Shown: piece after piece, positions 25,924-34,988 of the stretch | Numbering within the stretch: the first letter of the stretch is position 1 | How the letters are laid out: each line of letters opens with the position of its first letter | NCBI GenBank assembly: GCA_030066015.1 | Contig: JASJCL010000013.1 | Coordinates: forward strand, 32,352 to 96,351 | Origin: Desulfosarcinaceae bacterium | GTDB lineage: Bacteria; Desulfobacterota; Desulfobacteria; Desulfobacterales; Desulfosarcinaceae | Reading direction: 5' to 3' | Length of the DNA: 64,000 nt | Translations under genes and position numbers: made by a program | The notes under the pieces: generated by a model | What the model saw: the letters and a program-made list of their open reading frames with translations, nothing else | What the model was told of the DNA's origin: nothing | Databases searched by the model: none

Positions 25924-26607
25924 TTATTCCATTGTCACCAGACGTCCTTGGTGCAGTCGATGGCGGTGGTCGATACCATCGGCCCTGCGCAGCCGGGGAT
26001 CGTGGGAGCAGACAATCACGACGGCACCGCGCTGCTTCTCCGCCATCAATACCTGCAGGAGGCCCGCCGTCTGGGCATCATCCTGAAATGCCGACGGTTC
26101 ATCGGCCAGCAGGAGGGCTGGCCGCGGCGCGATGGCCCTTGCCAGCGAGAGCCGCTGGCGCTCGCCGCCAGAGAGGCGCGCCGCCGGAGAGGCGGCTTTG
26201 GTGGCCAGGTCGACGCGCCCAAGGGCATCCGCCACGGCGGTGTACTGCGCCCGAATCGGCATGCGCCTTGGGATCAGCGGCAGCAGCACGTTTTCGCCGG
26301 CGGTGAGGTCGCCCAGCAGCCGCTGGTGCTGGAAGACGATGCCCACCTGGCGTCGCCACCGGTCCTTGTGGCTGCTGTGCCAGCGAGAGACGGTCTGGCC
26401 CAGCCATTGCACCTCCCCGGCCGTCGGGCGCAGGAGGCCCGCCAGCAAGTGTAGCAGGGTGGACTTGCCAGCCCCGGTGGGACCGCTGACAAGACTCAGG
26501 GTGCCCGGTTTGAAGCGTGCGTCAATCCCACTGAGCACATCGGCGGCGTCGCCGGCGGAGGAATCCGGGCGGCGGTAGCGCAGCTGATGGCACCGCAGAC
26601 CGGTCAC
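25924..26607 (-). CDS. ABC transporter ATP-binding protein (LolD/MacB type)
   Basis: The 227-residue ATPase has Walker A GPTGAGKST (about 41-49), the signature RLSGGERQRLSLARA and Walker B ALLLADEPS. The compact single domain resembles LolD/FtsE-type mechanotransmission ATPases, whose partners are FtsX-like permeases. It overlaps the permease gene by four bases. Confidence 0.88.
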   Translation of the reverse strand: MTGLRCHQLRYRRPDSSAGDAADVLSGIDARFKPGTLSLVSGPTGAGKSTLLHLLAGLLRPTAGEVQWLGQTVSRWHSSHKDRWRRQVGIVFQHQRLLGDLTAGENVLLPLIPRRMPIRAQYTAVADALGRVDLATKAASPAARLSGGERQRLSLARAIAPRPALLLADEPSAFQDDAQTAGLLQVLMAEKQRGAVVIVCSHDPRLRRADGIDHRHRLHQGRLVTME

Positions 26608-27749
26608 CGAAGGCCCTCCTCCATGAGCATGTGCGGGTCACTGCTGCTGTGGCGCAGACCGGTGAGGACGACGATGGCCAGATAGGGCAGGGCCACCAGG
26701 GCGGCGGCCTGCAGGAGGACCGCTGCGCTGCCTGCGGCGCTCAGGTAGAAAGGCGGCGGTGTCGCTGTCCAGCCGAACAGCAGGGGCCCCGGCCAGCGCA
26801 CGCCAGGGGCGAAGGCCACTAGGTAGGCGGACGCCAGACCCAAGCCAACGCTGGGAAGACAAACGACGGCCCAGCGCCAGAGGTGAAGCCGCATGAAGTC
26901 GCGGCCCGTCCATCCCAAGGCGCGCAGCAGACCCGATTGGGCGCTGGCTCTTTCAGAACTCACGGCGCTCGTCAAGCCCAGTGCCACCAATGCCAGCAAT
27001 GCCGGCGCATAGATCATGGTGGCCAGGGTCGCGCGGCGTTCCCAGCCGGCCAGGGTCCGGCCGACCTCCGTCGTCCGGTGGCGGATCTGGACCGGCCACG
27101 GGAAAGCCCCGGCCAGGTCATTGGCGAGCGCTTCGATCGCCGTCTCATGGAAGACCTCGATGGCCAGGTCCGAGGCGTGTCCCGGGGGAATGTCGAGCAG
27201 GGCGCGGGCATCGTCGGGATGCATCAGCACGAGGTCGTGGGCGGCGGCGGCTGTTTCAGCCGGTAGCTGCCCAACCACTGCTAAGCTGCGCTGGGGGTGG
27301 CCATCAAACACCAGACGATCACCCGTCTTCACGGCGGCCACACCATTGCCGGTGATCACCGTTCCGGGCGCGGGGCCCTTGCGGCCCCTCGCCGGTTCGG
27401 CCGCTGGCGGGGAGGCCATGACGACCACGGTCTGGCCGGCTATCCGCGCCAATCCCCAGAGGCGGGGATGTGGGGTGAGGGCGCCGGGAACCTTTGCGGC
27501 CGCTCGCTCGGCAGCCGTGATGGGGATGGGCACCCAGCCGGTGGGGGCTGCGCGGCGGATGACGATGGCGGGCGCCTTGGCCAATAGATGGGCACTCGTC
27601 TCAACAAAGGCCAGGCGAACCAGCTGGGTGCCCCCCAAGAGGAGGGCCAGGGCAAATAGGGTCAGCGCCGTCGCCAAGTGTCGCCAGGGGTGTCGGGCCA
27701 GATCGCGGGCGGCCCATATCAGCATGGGGGGACACCAGCGGTGGATCAC
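26604..27749 (-). CDS. FtsX-like ABC transporter permease
   Basis: The 381-residue protein has an N-terminal helix (about 18-40), a roughly 200-residue extracytoplasmic domain, then three helices near residues 245-370. This is the MacB/FtsX topology. The first helix is preceded by WAARDLARHPWRHLATA, typical of such permeases. It overlaps both neighbours and pairs with the downstream ATPase. Similar FtsX/ATPase pairs accompany nosL in other genomes. Confidence 0.85.
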   Translation of the reverse strand: MIHRWCPPMLIWAARDLARHPWRHLATALTLFALALLLGGTQLVRLAFVETSAHLLAKAPAIVIRRAAPTGWVPIPITAAERAAAKVPGALTPHPRLWGLARIAGQTVVVMASPPAAEPARGRKGPAPGTVITGNGVAAVKTGDRLVFDGHPQRSLAVVGQLPAETAAAAHDLVLMHPDDARALLDIPPGHASDLAIEVFHETAIEALANDLAGAFPWPVQIRHRTTEVGRTLAGWERRATLATMIYAPALLALVALGLTSAVSSERASAQSGLLRALGWTGRDFMRLHLWRWAVVCLPSVGLGLASAYLVAFAPGVRWPGPLLFGWTATPPPFYLSAAGSAAVLLQAAALVALPYLAIVVLTGLRHSSSDPHMLMEEGLR

Positions 27750-28129
27750 GGCAGTTGCTCCCAGCGGACGCCCTCAACCATAAACCACTCCCATCGATCG
27801 CTGACCAGGGCGAGGGGCATGAGGGGGGTGTAGTGGGACGGAATGCCGCGGGACTGATGCCCGGGGTGCCGCAAGGGATGGCCGGCCGGATAGAAGGCCG
27901 GCGCGGTCAGATGGAGCTGATGGATCAGGTCGGCGGCGGCCCGATCTTGATGGGCGGCGCGAACCACCCCATCCGCGACCATTGCCAGTCCGAACAGCAG
28001 CGTGCCGATCCACAGGAGGAGAATGCCCATCAGCCCCTTTGTCTGGAGCCAGGCGGGCGGCACGGCCGCGGCCGTAAGCTGGTCGGGCGCGCTCACGGGT
28101 GGGCCGGCCGGCCTTTGATCGTTTGCCAC
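27746..28129 (-). CDS. small single-helix membrane protein of the NosL/ABC operon
   Basis: The 127-residue protein has one membrane helix (about 30-55) and an extracytoplasmic tail with HLTAPAFYPAGHPLRHPGHQSRG. The histidines in that tail could bind metal. No family recognised. It overlaps nosL by 37 bases and the permease gene by four, so it belongs to the operon. Confidence 0.65.
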   Translation of the reverse strand: MANDQRPAGPPVSAPDQLTAAAVPPAWLQTKGLMGILLLWIGTLLFGLAMVADGVVRAAHQDRAAADLIHQLHLTAPAFYPAGHPLRHPGHQSRGIPSHYTPLMPLALVSDRWEWFMVEGVRWEQLP

Positions 28130-28653
28130 AACGCGTCCGTCATCTCATCCAACTTGAATTGAAGCCGCCCCCCGTGACGCTCTTGAAAGGCATTGGCCAT
28201 CCCCGGACTCTCCAGGGCGACAATGGCCGGTCCCATGGGGCCCATCACTTCCGAACCGGCCACCCAGATCACTTCTCGCCCGTCCATGGAGCGACCGCTG
28301 AAAAAGGTCTGTGCGATCGGCCGAAGGCGGTCCTTCGGCGCCGCGTTGAGGAATCGTTCGGGGTGCCGCCAGGCGCGCAGCATACACCCATTGCTGCAGA
28401 AGTAGTAGGTCCGCTCGTCGGTCAGCTCTATGGCGGCGGCGAATTTGGCCCACTTGGCCGGTCGCATGGCGCAGACGGGGCAGGTGTCGTCGCCATGAAG
28501 CCGCAGTTGCCCCTGGGGTGAGAGACCCTGCCGGGCCGGCGGTGGCACGGCCGTTTCACCGGCCGACAGCGCCGTTGGCACGGCGAGGCTGATCAGCAGG
28601 CCGAGCGTGAGGCTCAGGGCCAGATGGCGTTCTCGGTAACGACGTAGACGCAT
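28093..28653 (-). CDS. nosL: NosL-like copper chaperone
   Basis: The 186-residue protein has a signal sequence (about residues 8-31) and the NosL copper site CPVCAM at 58-63. YYFCSNGCMLRA at about 83-94 adds a further CxxxC pair. NosL delivers Cu(I) to nitrous oxide reductase. No nosZ is in the window, so the target could lie elsewhere or be another copper enzyme such as the cbb3 oxidase. It has no lipobox cysteine, unlike classic NosL. It is the first gene of the ABC operon. Confidence 0.82.
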   Translation of the reverse strand: MRLRRYRERHLALSLTLGLLISLAVPTALSAGETAVPPPARQGLSPQGQLRLHGDDTCPVCAMRPAKWAKFAAAIELTDERTYYFCSNGCMLRAWRHPERFLNAAPKDRLRPIAQTFFSGRSMDGREVIWVAGSEVMGPMGPAIVALESPGMANAFQERHGGRLQFKLDEMTDALWQTIKGRPAHP

Positions 28654-28916
28654 GGCAACCCCCGGTAGGATGTCGAGAGGGATCGATGTGGCAAGGCCGT
28701 TTTAAATCGAGCGGGTCCGGCTGTCAATCGCTGTCTCGCGCCATCCATCTCTCCTGTCGTGCGGCGTCGCCCCTGCCGCGGAACGAGCGCCGTGCCCACC
28801 GCGTGGACGGCCGTCGCCCGTCGCTGGCGGCGCGGATCCTTTCCGCCACGTTGCGGTTGCAGGTCGAAACCGCAGCGCGGTTGATCCGCTCCCCGATACC
28901 CTTTGGTCCGGCGGAT

Positions 28917-29900
28917 CTATTGGCCAGGCGTCGTCGCATCGGCCGTCAATTTGGCCTGGTCTGTATCGCCGGTGTCCGGATGCCGGATGAACAACAGGAG
29001 ACCCGTGAACACCAGGAGGATGCCCACGCCGGCGATCGGGGTGGGCAATGGTGCTCCCAGCAGTAGCCACTCGCCCGCCATGGCAAAGATCACCTCGCTG
29101 GACTGGGTGGCATCCACGGCCGCCAGTTGGCTGGGGTGTCGGGCCTTGCTGCGTGCCAACAAAAACAGACTGGTAGCGATGATGCCCGATGATAGCGCCA
29201 CTAATGCGGTGTTGATCAACTGCCCCTTGGACGGCGGCGGTGGATGGAGAACCACCAGCAGGAGGAGCCAGAAAGGGACCGACCCCAAGGAGAGCAGCAG
29301 GACTTTGTTGAAGGCATCGTCCACCAGGGGGTGGGTGATGTCGGGCAGGCGCCGGTTCCCGTTGCGCGCCTCCCACACCAGCTGATTTCCGATAGGGTAA
29401 CAAAACGCGGCGACTACAACGGGCAAGGCCCCCAAGAGCAGCTCGCCGAGTTGGATGCGGTCACCCCGCTGGATGTTGACCAGTACCACCCCCACGAAGA
29501 CGAGGGCGGAAAAGCACCAGATCCGCTTTGGAAAACGTCTGCCGAAGCCCACCAATACTACCAGGGAGGCGATGATGGTGAGCTGCCAGGTCGCGGCGAC
29601 CACCCACCCCGGGGCGTGATCGGCACTAAAGCAGATCAGGGCGTAAAAACCGCCGAAACCGATGCTGCCGGCGGTGATCCAGAAGCCGAGGTGGGCAACA
29701 AAGAGCCGCAACAAGCGGGCCAAGGACCGCCCGCCGCGAAACAGGAGCGTCAGTCCCACCAGAAAGGCGATCATGTAGGCGTATCGCAGGCAGGCCGACC
29801 AGAGCCAGTGCCCGCCGGCAAGGCTCATGACGCGGTTGAGGATGAAGGTCGCGCTGAAGAAGAGGCCCGCCAGCAGACCCATGGCGATCAGCATTGGCAT
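28917..29900 (-). CDS. EmrE-type multidrug/DMT family permease
   Basis: The 327-residue protein has about ten hydrophobic helices. The LAGLFFSATFILNRVMSLAGGHWLWSACLRY start matches the multidrug resistance efflux family of the DMT superfamily. VDATQSSEVIFAMAGEWLLLG is the conserved tail. Substrate unknown. It stands alone between nosL and the TauE-like gene. Confidence 0.82.
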   Translation of the reverse strand: MPMLIAMGLLAGLFFSATFILNRVMSLAGGHWLWSACLRYAYMIAFLVGLTLLFRGGRSLARLLRLFVAHLGFWITAGSIGFGGFYALICFSADHAPGWVVAATWQLTIIASLVVLVGFGRRFPKRIWCFSALVFVGVVLVNIQRGDRIQLGELLLGALPVVVAAFCYPIGNQLVWEARNGNRRLPDITHPLVDDAFNKVLLLSLGSVPFWLLLLVVLHPPPPSKGQLINTALVALSSGIIATSLFLLARSKARHPSQLAAVDATQSSEVIFAMAGEWLLLGAPLPTPIAGVGILLVFTGLLLFIRHPDTGDTDQAKLTADATTPGQ

Positions 29901-30243
29901 GCTTGAAGCATCTCCGCTGCTCCGGTCGCCGGGTGAGTGCGGCCTCCTCCAGCTACCAGTGATTTGTCCATGTGGCAGTTTCCATCGTCACGCTTCTTGG
30001 GGTAGGCCTGCCAGAGCGAGGGGGGCACCGTCAACCCCATTTTCACCGATCGCCAAAATGCGCAAAGGGCACACGGTTTTCGCGATGACCCTGCCCAATC
30101 ATGGCGTCCCGCTCGGCGATCTCCTGATTTGGGATGCCGGCACCCCTGTCACAATGTGATATACCACTCCTGGATGTCGCCATGTCGAGGCCGGTGCCTC
30201 GATCACCCACGACGAACTTGCCCGTTGAGACCATGATGGACCC
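29901..30243. other. intergenic region before the TauE/SafE-type gene
   Basis: No gene is supported in this 343-base spacer. It contains an inverted repeat, TGTCACA-A-TGTGATA (30147-30161), about 80 bases before the next gene, which could be a regulator site. Confidence 0.4.
30147..30161 (+). promoter_or_regulatory. possible operator, 7-bp inverted repeat
   Basis: TGTCACA and TGTGATA form an inverted repeat with a one-base spacer and one mismatch. It resembles half-sites of CRP/FNR-type regulators, but the spacing is shorter than theirs. Confidence 0.3.
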
Positions 30244-30924
30244 ATGATGACCCCCATCGACCTGATCCCGCTTTTCCTGCTCGGCTTTCTCGGTAGCGGT
30301 CACTGCATCGGCATGTGCGGACCGCTGGCGGTGGCTTTTCCCGGCCAGGCAGGTCGCTTCAGCGCGCACGTTTACTACCACGGCGGGCGCGTGCTGACCT
30401 ATGTCATTGTCGGCGTGGTGATGGGTGCCCTGGGCGGCGGCTGGGGCGCAATGGCGCAGGCGACCGGGCTGCCCGCCGGGCTGGCCCGAATCCAGGTCTG
30501 GCTCTCTCTCCTGGTGTCCCTGGTGCTGCTCTTGCTGGGGCTCATCCGGTTGGGCATTCTGCCCGAACCCAAGTGGCTTTGGCCCGACCCTGCCCCAACC
30601 GCCGGCCGGCGGGCGGCCCTTTTCCGGGGTGCCCGAGCGGGCCGTTCAACAGCCCTCTTTTTCACCGGTCTCCTCATGGGCACCCTGCCCTGCGGCCTCT
30701 CCTACGCCGCTTTTATCCGCGCCCTGGCCGCCGGCGGGTGGGTTCAGGGGGGGATCCAGACCCTGGCCTTCGGGCTCGGGACGGTGCCCGGCCTGCTTCT
30801 GGTCGGCACCGCTGCTCAGGGCTTGCTGCGGCGCCACCGGCGCCTCTCCGATGCCGTTGCCGGCGTGTTGATGGTGGTCATGGCGGTGGATGTGGCCGCG
30901 GAGGCCGTCGGACGCCTGCTGTGA
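30244..30924 (+). CDS. TauE/SafE-family (DsbD-like) membrane protein, probable copper/cytochrome oxidase assembly role
   Basis: The 226-residue protein has six helices. GFLGSGHCIGMCGPLAVAF at about 13-31 and MGTLPCGLSYAAF at about 147-159 match the two CxxxC/CG signatures of this group. In many genomes such genes sit with ccoNOP/ccoGIS and are thought to help deliver copper or reductant to cbb3 oxidase. Here the cbb3 cluster lies 8 kb away on the other strand. Confidence 0.8.
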   Translation: MMTPIDLIPLFLLGFLGSGHCIGMCGPLAVAFPGQAGRFSAHVYYHGGRVLTYVIVGVVMGALGGGWGAMAQATGLPAGLARIQVWLSLLVSLVLLLLGLIRLGILPEPKWLWPDPAPTAGRRAALFRGARAGRSTALFFTGLLMGTLPCGLSYAAFIRALAAGGWVQGGIQTLAFGLGTVPGLLLVGTAAQGLLRRHRRLSDAVAGVLMVVMAVDVAAEAVGRLL

Positions 30925-30969
30925 CGCTTCCGCCTTGTCACGGCCCTAAAAAGGGCGCCCCGACGGCGG

Positions 30970-30999
30970 TTGACGCTGAACCGCAGCCCATGCTACCTT
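30970..30999 (+). promoter_or_regulatory. possible sigma-70 promoter of the UbiA-family gene
   Basis: TTGACG (30970) and TACCTT (30994) are 18 bp apart, with TGC before the -10 box. They lie 59 bases ahead of the gene start. Confidence 0.4.
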
Positions 31000-31057
31000 C
31001 ACGGAAACCATTTAGAATCAATAGTGAAAATCGCTTTTTAGCCCCAATTCGGTTTCC

Positions 31058-32023
31058 ATGAAGGAGAGGTCGCTCTTGCCTGCCATACCGCTCCAACTGC
31101 TCTCCCCGCAGACGCGGGCCCAACTGCGCCCCTATTGGGCCCTCTCGCGAACGCCCCATGCCGTTGTGGATATGGCCACGCCCGCTCTGGCGGCACTGCT
31201 CTGCCTGGGGGGCTTCCCCTCCTTCGGAGTGGTGATACTGGGGTTGATCACGGTGTTTGCCGGCTACACCTCGGTTTATGCCCTCAACGATCTGGTGGAT
31301 TACCGCACCGACCAGCGTAAAATGGTGGATGGCCTCTACAGCGATAGCGAGGCCTATCTGGACGGCGTACTGCCCCGTCACCCCATGGCCCAGGGGCTGC
31401 TCTCCTTCCAACAGGGGCTGATCTGGACCCTCGCATGGGGCGTCATTGCGCTGGGCGGTGCATATCTGCTCAATCCCGTCTGTGTGGTTATTTTTCTGGC
31501 GGGCTGCCTGCTGGAGGCGCTTTACTGCTGGTTGTGGCAAATGACGCCCTATCGGGCCGTGGTGAACGGGCTGGTCAAGACCAGCGGGGCCATAGCCGCT
31601 GTTTTTGCCGTGCAGCCCCATCCCTCAGCGCTTTTTTTGGTGGTGTTGTTTGTGTGGATCTTCTTTTGGGAGATCGGCGGCCAGAACATTCCCGCCGACT
31701 GGTCCGACATCTCGGAGGACCGCCGCTTCGGTGCCCGCACCATTCCCGTCCACTTCGGTCCCCGACGTGCCAGTGTTTTGGCGGTCTTGAGCCTCCTGGC
31801 GGCCTTTCTCTTCAGCGTGGTCCTGCTTCTGGTCTCTCCCCTGACCCTATGGGCACCCCTGTGGCTGGCAGTACTACTGGTCAATGCTTATTGTTTGTTG
31901 TTACCGGTGGTCAGAGTCCTGGACACCCAGCGCCGGGAAGATGCGATGCAGCTGTTCAACAAGGCCAGTCACTATCCCCTGGCGCTGTTGGCCATCGTGC
32001 TGGTCGGGCTGCTTTTCTCATAG
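31058..32023 (+). CDS. UbiA-family prenyltransferase
   Basis: The 321-residue protein has about eight helices and the two aspartate-rich motifs of UbiA enzymes. NDLVDYRTD is at about 76-84; the second is the DWSDISEDRRFG stretch at about 212-223. These bind Mg and the prenyl diphosphate. With ubiE and ubiG 1-2 kb away on the other strand it probably acts in quinone synthesis, but it differs from ordinary UbiA/MenA. Haem or other prenylation cannot be excluded. Confidence 0.85.
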   Translation: MKERSLLPAIPLQLLSPQTRAQLRPYWALSRTPHAVVDMATPALAALLCLGGFPSFGVVILGLITVFAGYTSVYALNDLVDYRTDQRKMVDGLYSDSEAYLDGVLPRHPMAQGLLSFQQGLIWTLAWGVIALGGAYLLNPVCVVIFLAGCLLEALYCWLWQMTPYRAVVNGLVKTSGAIAAVFAVQPHPSALFLVVLFVWIFFWEIGGQNIPADWSDISEDRRFGARTIPVHFGPRRASVLAVLSLLAAFLFSVVLLLVSPLTLWAPLWLAVLLVNAYCLLLPVVRVLDTQRREDAMQLFNKASHYPLALLAIVLVGLLFS

Positions 32024-32077
32024 CGGCGTCAGTGGTGGTGTGGGGCGCGGCGGTGACAACGCCTGCGGAGGGCGAAC

Positions 32078-33283
32078 ATGGCCAGAGAAGTCTTGTTTGT
32101 GGATACAGACAATTACATGCTCAAAGCCCTCAAGCGGGTCTTCCGACGGGAGCAGCAATGGCAGGTTCACTATGCTGAGGGGGCGACGGCAGCCCTCGAC
32201 ATTCTATCGGCCCATCCCATCAAGATCCTCTTCACGGAAATTCGTCTCAAGGGCACCGACGGTCTGGAACTGCTGCGTCAGGTGCAGGCGCAATACCCTG
32301 AAGTGGTGCGGATCATCTTTTCGGGGTACACCAGCCAGGATGTCCTTATCGAGAGCGTCGGCGTGGCCCATCAATACCTGAGCAAACCCTGCGATGACAA
32401 CCAGCTCCTCGACACCCTCCTGCGTGCCTTTACCATTCAAAAGCTGGTGCGGCACGACGGTCTCAAGGAGTTGGTCGCCGGTCTGACCGGTCTCCCCAGC
32501 CTGCCCAGCCTTTACGGGGAGATCATGGCGGAACTGGGCCGCGAGGATCCCGCCATCGACAAGATCGGTGAGATTATCTCTCAGGATTTGGGCATCACCG
32601 CTAAAGTGCTCCAGATCGTCAACTCGCCCTTTTTTGGGTTGATGCAGGAGGTACAAAATCCCTCCCGCGCAGTGGGTCTACTCGGGTTGGACATGGTCCG
32701 CGCCATGGTGCTCTCGGCGGGCACTTTCTCCAAATTCGAATCGGTCCGCGCCAAGGGATTCTCCATGGAGGATCTCTGGCAACACGGCATGCAGACGGCG
32801 GGATACGCCAAATGCATCGCCCAGGCCCACGGCAGCCCGCTCAAGGTTGAGGATGCGGCCTTCATCGCGGGATTGATGCACGACATCGGCAAGCTGCTGG
32901 TGGCGGCCAACAAACCGGGGGCCTACGAGCAGGTGCTGGCACGCTTGGCCGACTCCGACGAGTCCTTCTTCCAGGCCGAGACGGCCGTCTACCAGGCCGA
33001 TCACGCCGCTCTGGGCGGCTATCTGCTGGGACTTTGGGGCATCCCTGACGAGGTCCTGCAAGCGGTGGCGTACCACCACGCACCAGGGCGAGGTCGCGAC
33101 AAGGGGGTGACGGCCCTCACCTTGGTGCACGTGGCCAACGCCTTCAGCAACCAGGGCGCCGACCTGGCCGCCGCCGCGTTCGAGACCATGGGGCTTGACC
33201 GGGACTATCTCAACGAGATCGGCGTCTGGGGGGACCTGCCTGGGTGGCGGCACGTGTGCCTGGAGGTGATGGCCCAAGGCTGA
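32078..33283 (+). CDS. receiver-HDOD signalling protein with glutamate at the phosphorylation site
   Basis: The 401-residue protein has a receiver domain (1-120) followed by HDOD and HD-like domains (about 140-330). These include GLPSLPSLYGEIM, SQDLGITAKVLQIVNSPFFG, GLMHDIGKLL and AVAYHHAP. In the receiver the expected phospho-aspartate is glutamate E54 (LFTEIRLKGTDG), while K103 is kept. Glutamate can mimic the phosphorylated state, so the protein may be locked on or phosphorylation-independent. HDOD proteins control motility, biofilm or c-di-GMP responses. It ends 10 bases from ubiE (convergent). Confidence 0.88.
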   Translation: MAREVLFVDTDNYMLKALKRVFRREQQWQVHYAEGATAALDILSAHPIKILFTEIRLKGTDGLELLRQVQAQYPEVVRIIFSGYTSQDVLIESVGVAHQYLSKPCDDNQLLDTLLRAFTIQKLVRHDGLKELVAGLTGLPSLPSLYGEIMAELGREDPAIDKIGEIISQDLGITAKVLQIVNSPFFGLMQEVQNPSRAVGLLGLDMVRAMVLSAGTFSKFESVRAKGFSMEDLWQHGMQTAGYAKCIAQAHGSPLKVEDAAFIAGLMHDIGKLLVAANKPGAYEQVLARLADSDESFFQAETAVYQADHAALGGYLLGLWGIPDEVLQAVAYHHAPGRGRDKGVTALTLVHVANAFSNQGADLAAAAFETMGLDRDYLNEIGVWGDLPGWRHVCLEVMAQG

Positions 33284-33293
33284 GACCGGCCGT

Positions 33294-34112
33294 TCAGCGC
33301 CGCTTCCAGCCCAGGTGCGCCACTGCGATGCCGTTGGTCATGGGGCGATAGATCACCCGCTCACAGCCGATCTCCCGCAGGCGCTGGGCCAGCTCTTCCG
33401 GCAGGGGAAACATGCGGATGGTTTCAGGCAGACAAGCGTAGCTCTGTGCCGATCCCGCCAGGAGCTGACCCAGGGCGGGCATGACGCTGAAGCTGTAGAA
33501 GTCGTACACCTGGCGGAAAAGGGGGTTGGTGGGGCGTGAGAACTCCAGGCAGAGGAGCTTGCCGCCCGGTTTGAGGACCCGCATCATCTCCCGGAAGGCT
33601 TGCTCCAGGTGGGTGACGTTACGGATTCCGAAGCCCACCATGGCGGCGTCGAAATAGTCGTCGGGAAAGCTGATCCGCTCGGCATCGCCCTGGACCCAGA
33701 CGATTCGGTCCTCCAAGCCGCGGGGTACCGCCTTGGGGCGTCCCGTGGTCAGCATGGCCCAGTTGATGTCATAGACCACCACCTGCCCACTGGATCCCAC
33801 CTGCTGAGCCGCCCCCAAGGCCAGATCCCCCGTTCCGCCGCACACATCCAGAATGCGCTGGCCCGGTTTGAGCGCCAGCATGCGGATGGCGGTGCGTTTC
33901 CAGACGTGCTGGATCCCCAGGCTCAGCAGCGAGTTCATGAAATCGTACTTTCCGGCGATGCGGTCGAAGTGCTCCCGCACCGCCTCGTGCTTGGCCTCGG
34001 CCGCCATTTTGCGGATCCCGAAGCGGGCCATCCGGGATCTTCGGACATGGTCTTCGAGCTGCTCCCGGCGGCGCCTGGCGTCAAACCAGTCCGGTTTTTC
34101 CCAAAAAAGCAT
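33294..34112 (-). CDS. ubiE: demethylmenaquinone/ubiquinone methyltransferase UbiE (MenG)
   Basis: The 272-residue SAM-dependent C-methyltransferase has KYDFMNSLLSLGIQHVWKR, DVCGGTGDLALG and VGFGIRNVTHLEQAFREMMRVLKPGGKLLCLEFSRP, all family hallmarks. It carries about 35 extra N-terminal residues compared with E. coli UbiE. It is the last gene of the act/cco operon. ubiG ends right before its start, and GAGGG precedes the ATG. Confidence 0.95.
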   Translation of the reverse strand: MLFWEKPDWFDARRRREQLEDHVRRSRMARFGIRKMAAEAKHEAVREHFDRIAGKYDFMNSLLSLGIQHVWKRTAIRMLALKPGQRILDVCGGTGDLALGAAQQVGSSGQVVVYDINWAMLTTGRPKAVPRGLEDRIVWVQGDAERISFPDDYFDAAMVGFGIRNVTHLEQAFREMMRVLKPGGKLLCLEFSRPTNPLFRQVYDFYSFSVMPALGQLLAGSAQSYACLPETIRMFPLPEELAQRLREIGCERVIYRPMTNGIAVAHLGWKRR

Positions 34113-34988
34113 CTATGATTCCCTCTTTTCGAAATGCATCATGTAGTTCATTGCGGTGCTGCTGATCAGGCGGCTGCGTCGGATCAGAGGCAGATAGGAG
34201 AGACCGGTGGTGTGGGCCAGATGCAGGCCGGCGGCCCTGCCCCACCGCGCCAGCTCGGTGGGCTTCACCAGCTGGGTGTATTGATGGGTGCCGCGCGCGA
34301 CGATGCGCAGGAGATATTCGGCCGCCAGAATCACCAGGAGGCCGGAGAGCCAGTTGCGGTTTACCGTGGCGAAGAATACGCTGCCGCCGGGTCGGGTCAG
34401 GATGGCGCAGGCTCTAACCAGGGATGCGGGATCGGGCACATGCTCGATGAGCTCCATGCAGACCACAATATCGAAAACCCCGGGCGATTCCCAGGCCATC
34501 TCCTCGGCGCTGCGGTGCAGGTAGGTCACCGATACATTCGCCTCCGCGGCATGCTGGCGGGCCACTTCCAAGGTTGGCTCGCACATGTCGATTCCGGTGA
34601 CGACAGCGCCGGCACGCGCCATGGGTTCACTGAGGATACCGCCGCCGCAGCCCACATCGATGATGCGGCGCTGGAAAAGGCCCAGCCGGGATTCCATATA
34701 GGCCAGTCGCAGCGGATTGATGTCGTGCAGGGCGCCCACGCCGCCCTTGGGATCCCACCAGCGGTCGGCCTGCGCGCCGAAACGGCGCAGGGTGTCGGGG
34801 TCCCAGTTCGCGCGGTGCGGTTGGTTCACTTCCGAATTCAAATTGACGACCTCAGCACACAGAGTCCAATTGGTTGGCGCTCCCCTAAACCAGTTTGCCA
34901 AAGCGCCCACAAGGTACCTGCCGGACACCGCCCGCGGTTCCGCCGATATCCCTTCCCCGGCCAATGGTGGCACCGTCTGCAGGCTCAT
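34113..34988 (-). CDS. ubiG: quinone O-methyltransferase UbiG
   Basis: The 291-residue SAM methyltransferase shows the UbiG core: RFGAQADRWWDPKGGVGALHDINPLRLAYM, DVGCGGGILSEPMARAGA and MELIEHVPDPASLVRACAIL. UbiG does both O-methylations of ubiquinone synthesis. The start at 34988 overlaps the ccoI stop (ATGA), but it gives about 55 extra residues before the conserved core. A later start near 34850 is possible, leaving a spacer. UbiG beside UbiE hints at ubiquinone or a modified quinone rather than plain menaquinone. Confidence 0.82.
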   Translation of the reverse strand: MSLQTVPPLAGEGISAEPRAVSGRYLVGALANWFRGAPTNWTLCAEVVNLNSEVNQPHRANWDPDTLRRFGAQADRWWDPKGGVGALHDINPLRLAYMESRLGLFQRRIIDVGCGGGILSEPMARAGAVVTGIDMCEPTLEVARQHAAEANVSVTYLHRSAEEMAWESPGVFDIVVCMELIEHVPDPASLVRACAILTRPGGSVFFATVNRNWLSGLLVILAAEYLLRIVARGTHQYTQLVKPTELARWGRAAGLHLAHTTGLSYLPLIRRSRLISSTAMNYMMHFEKRES

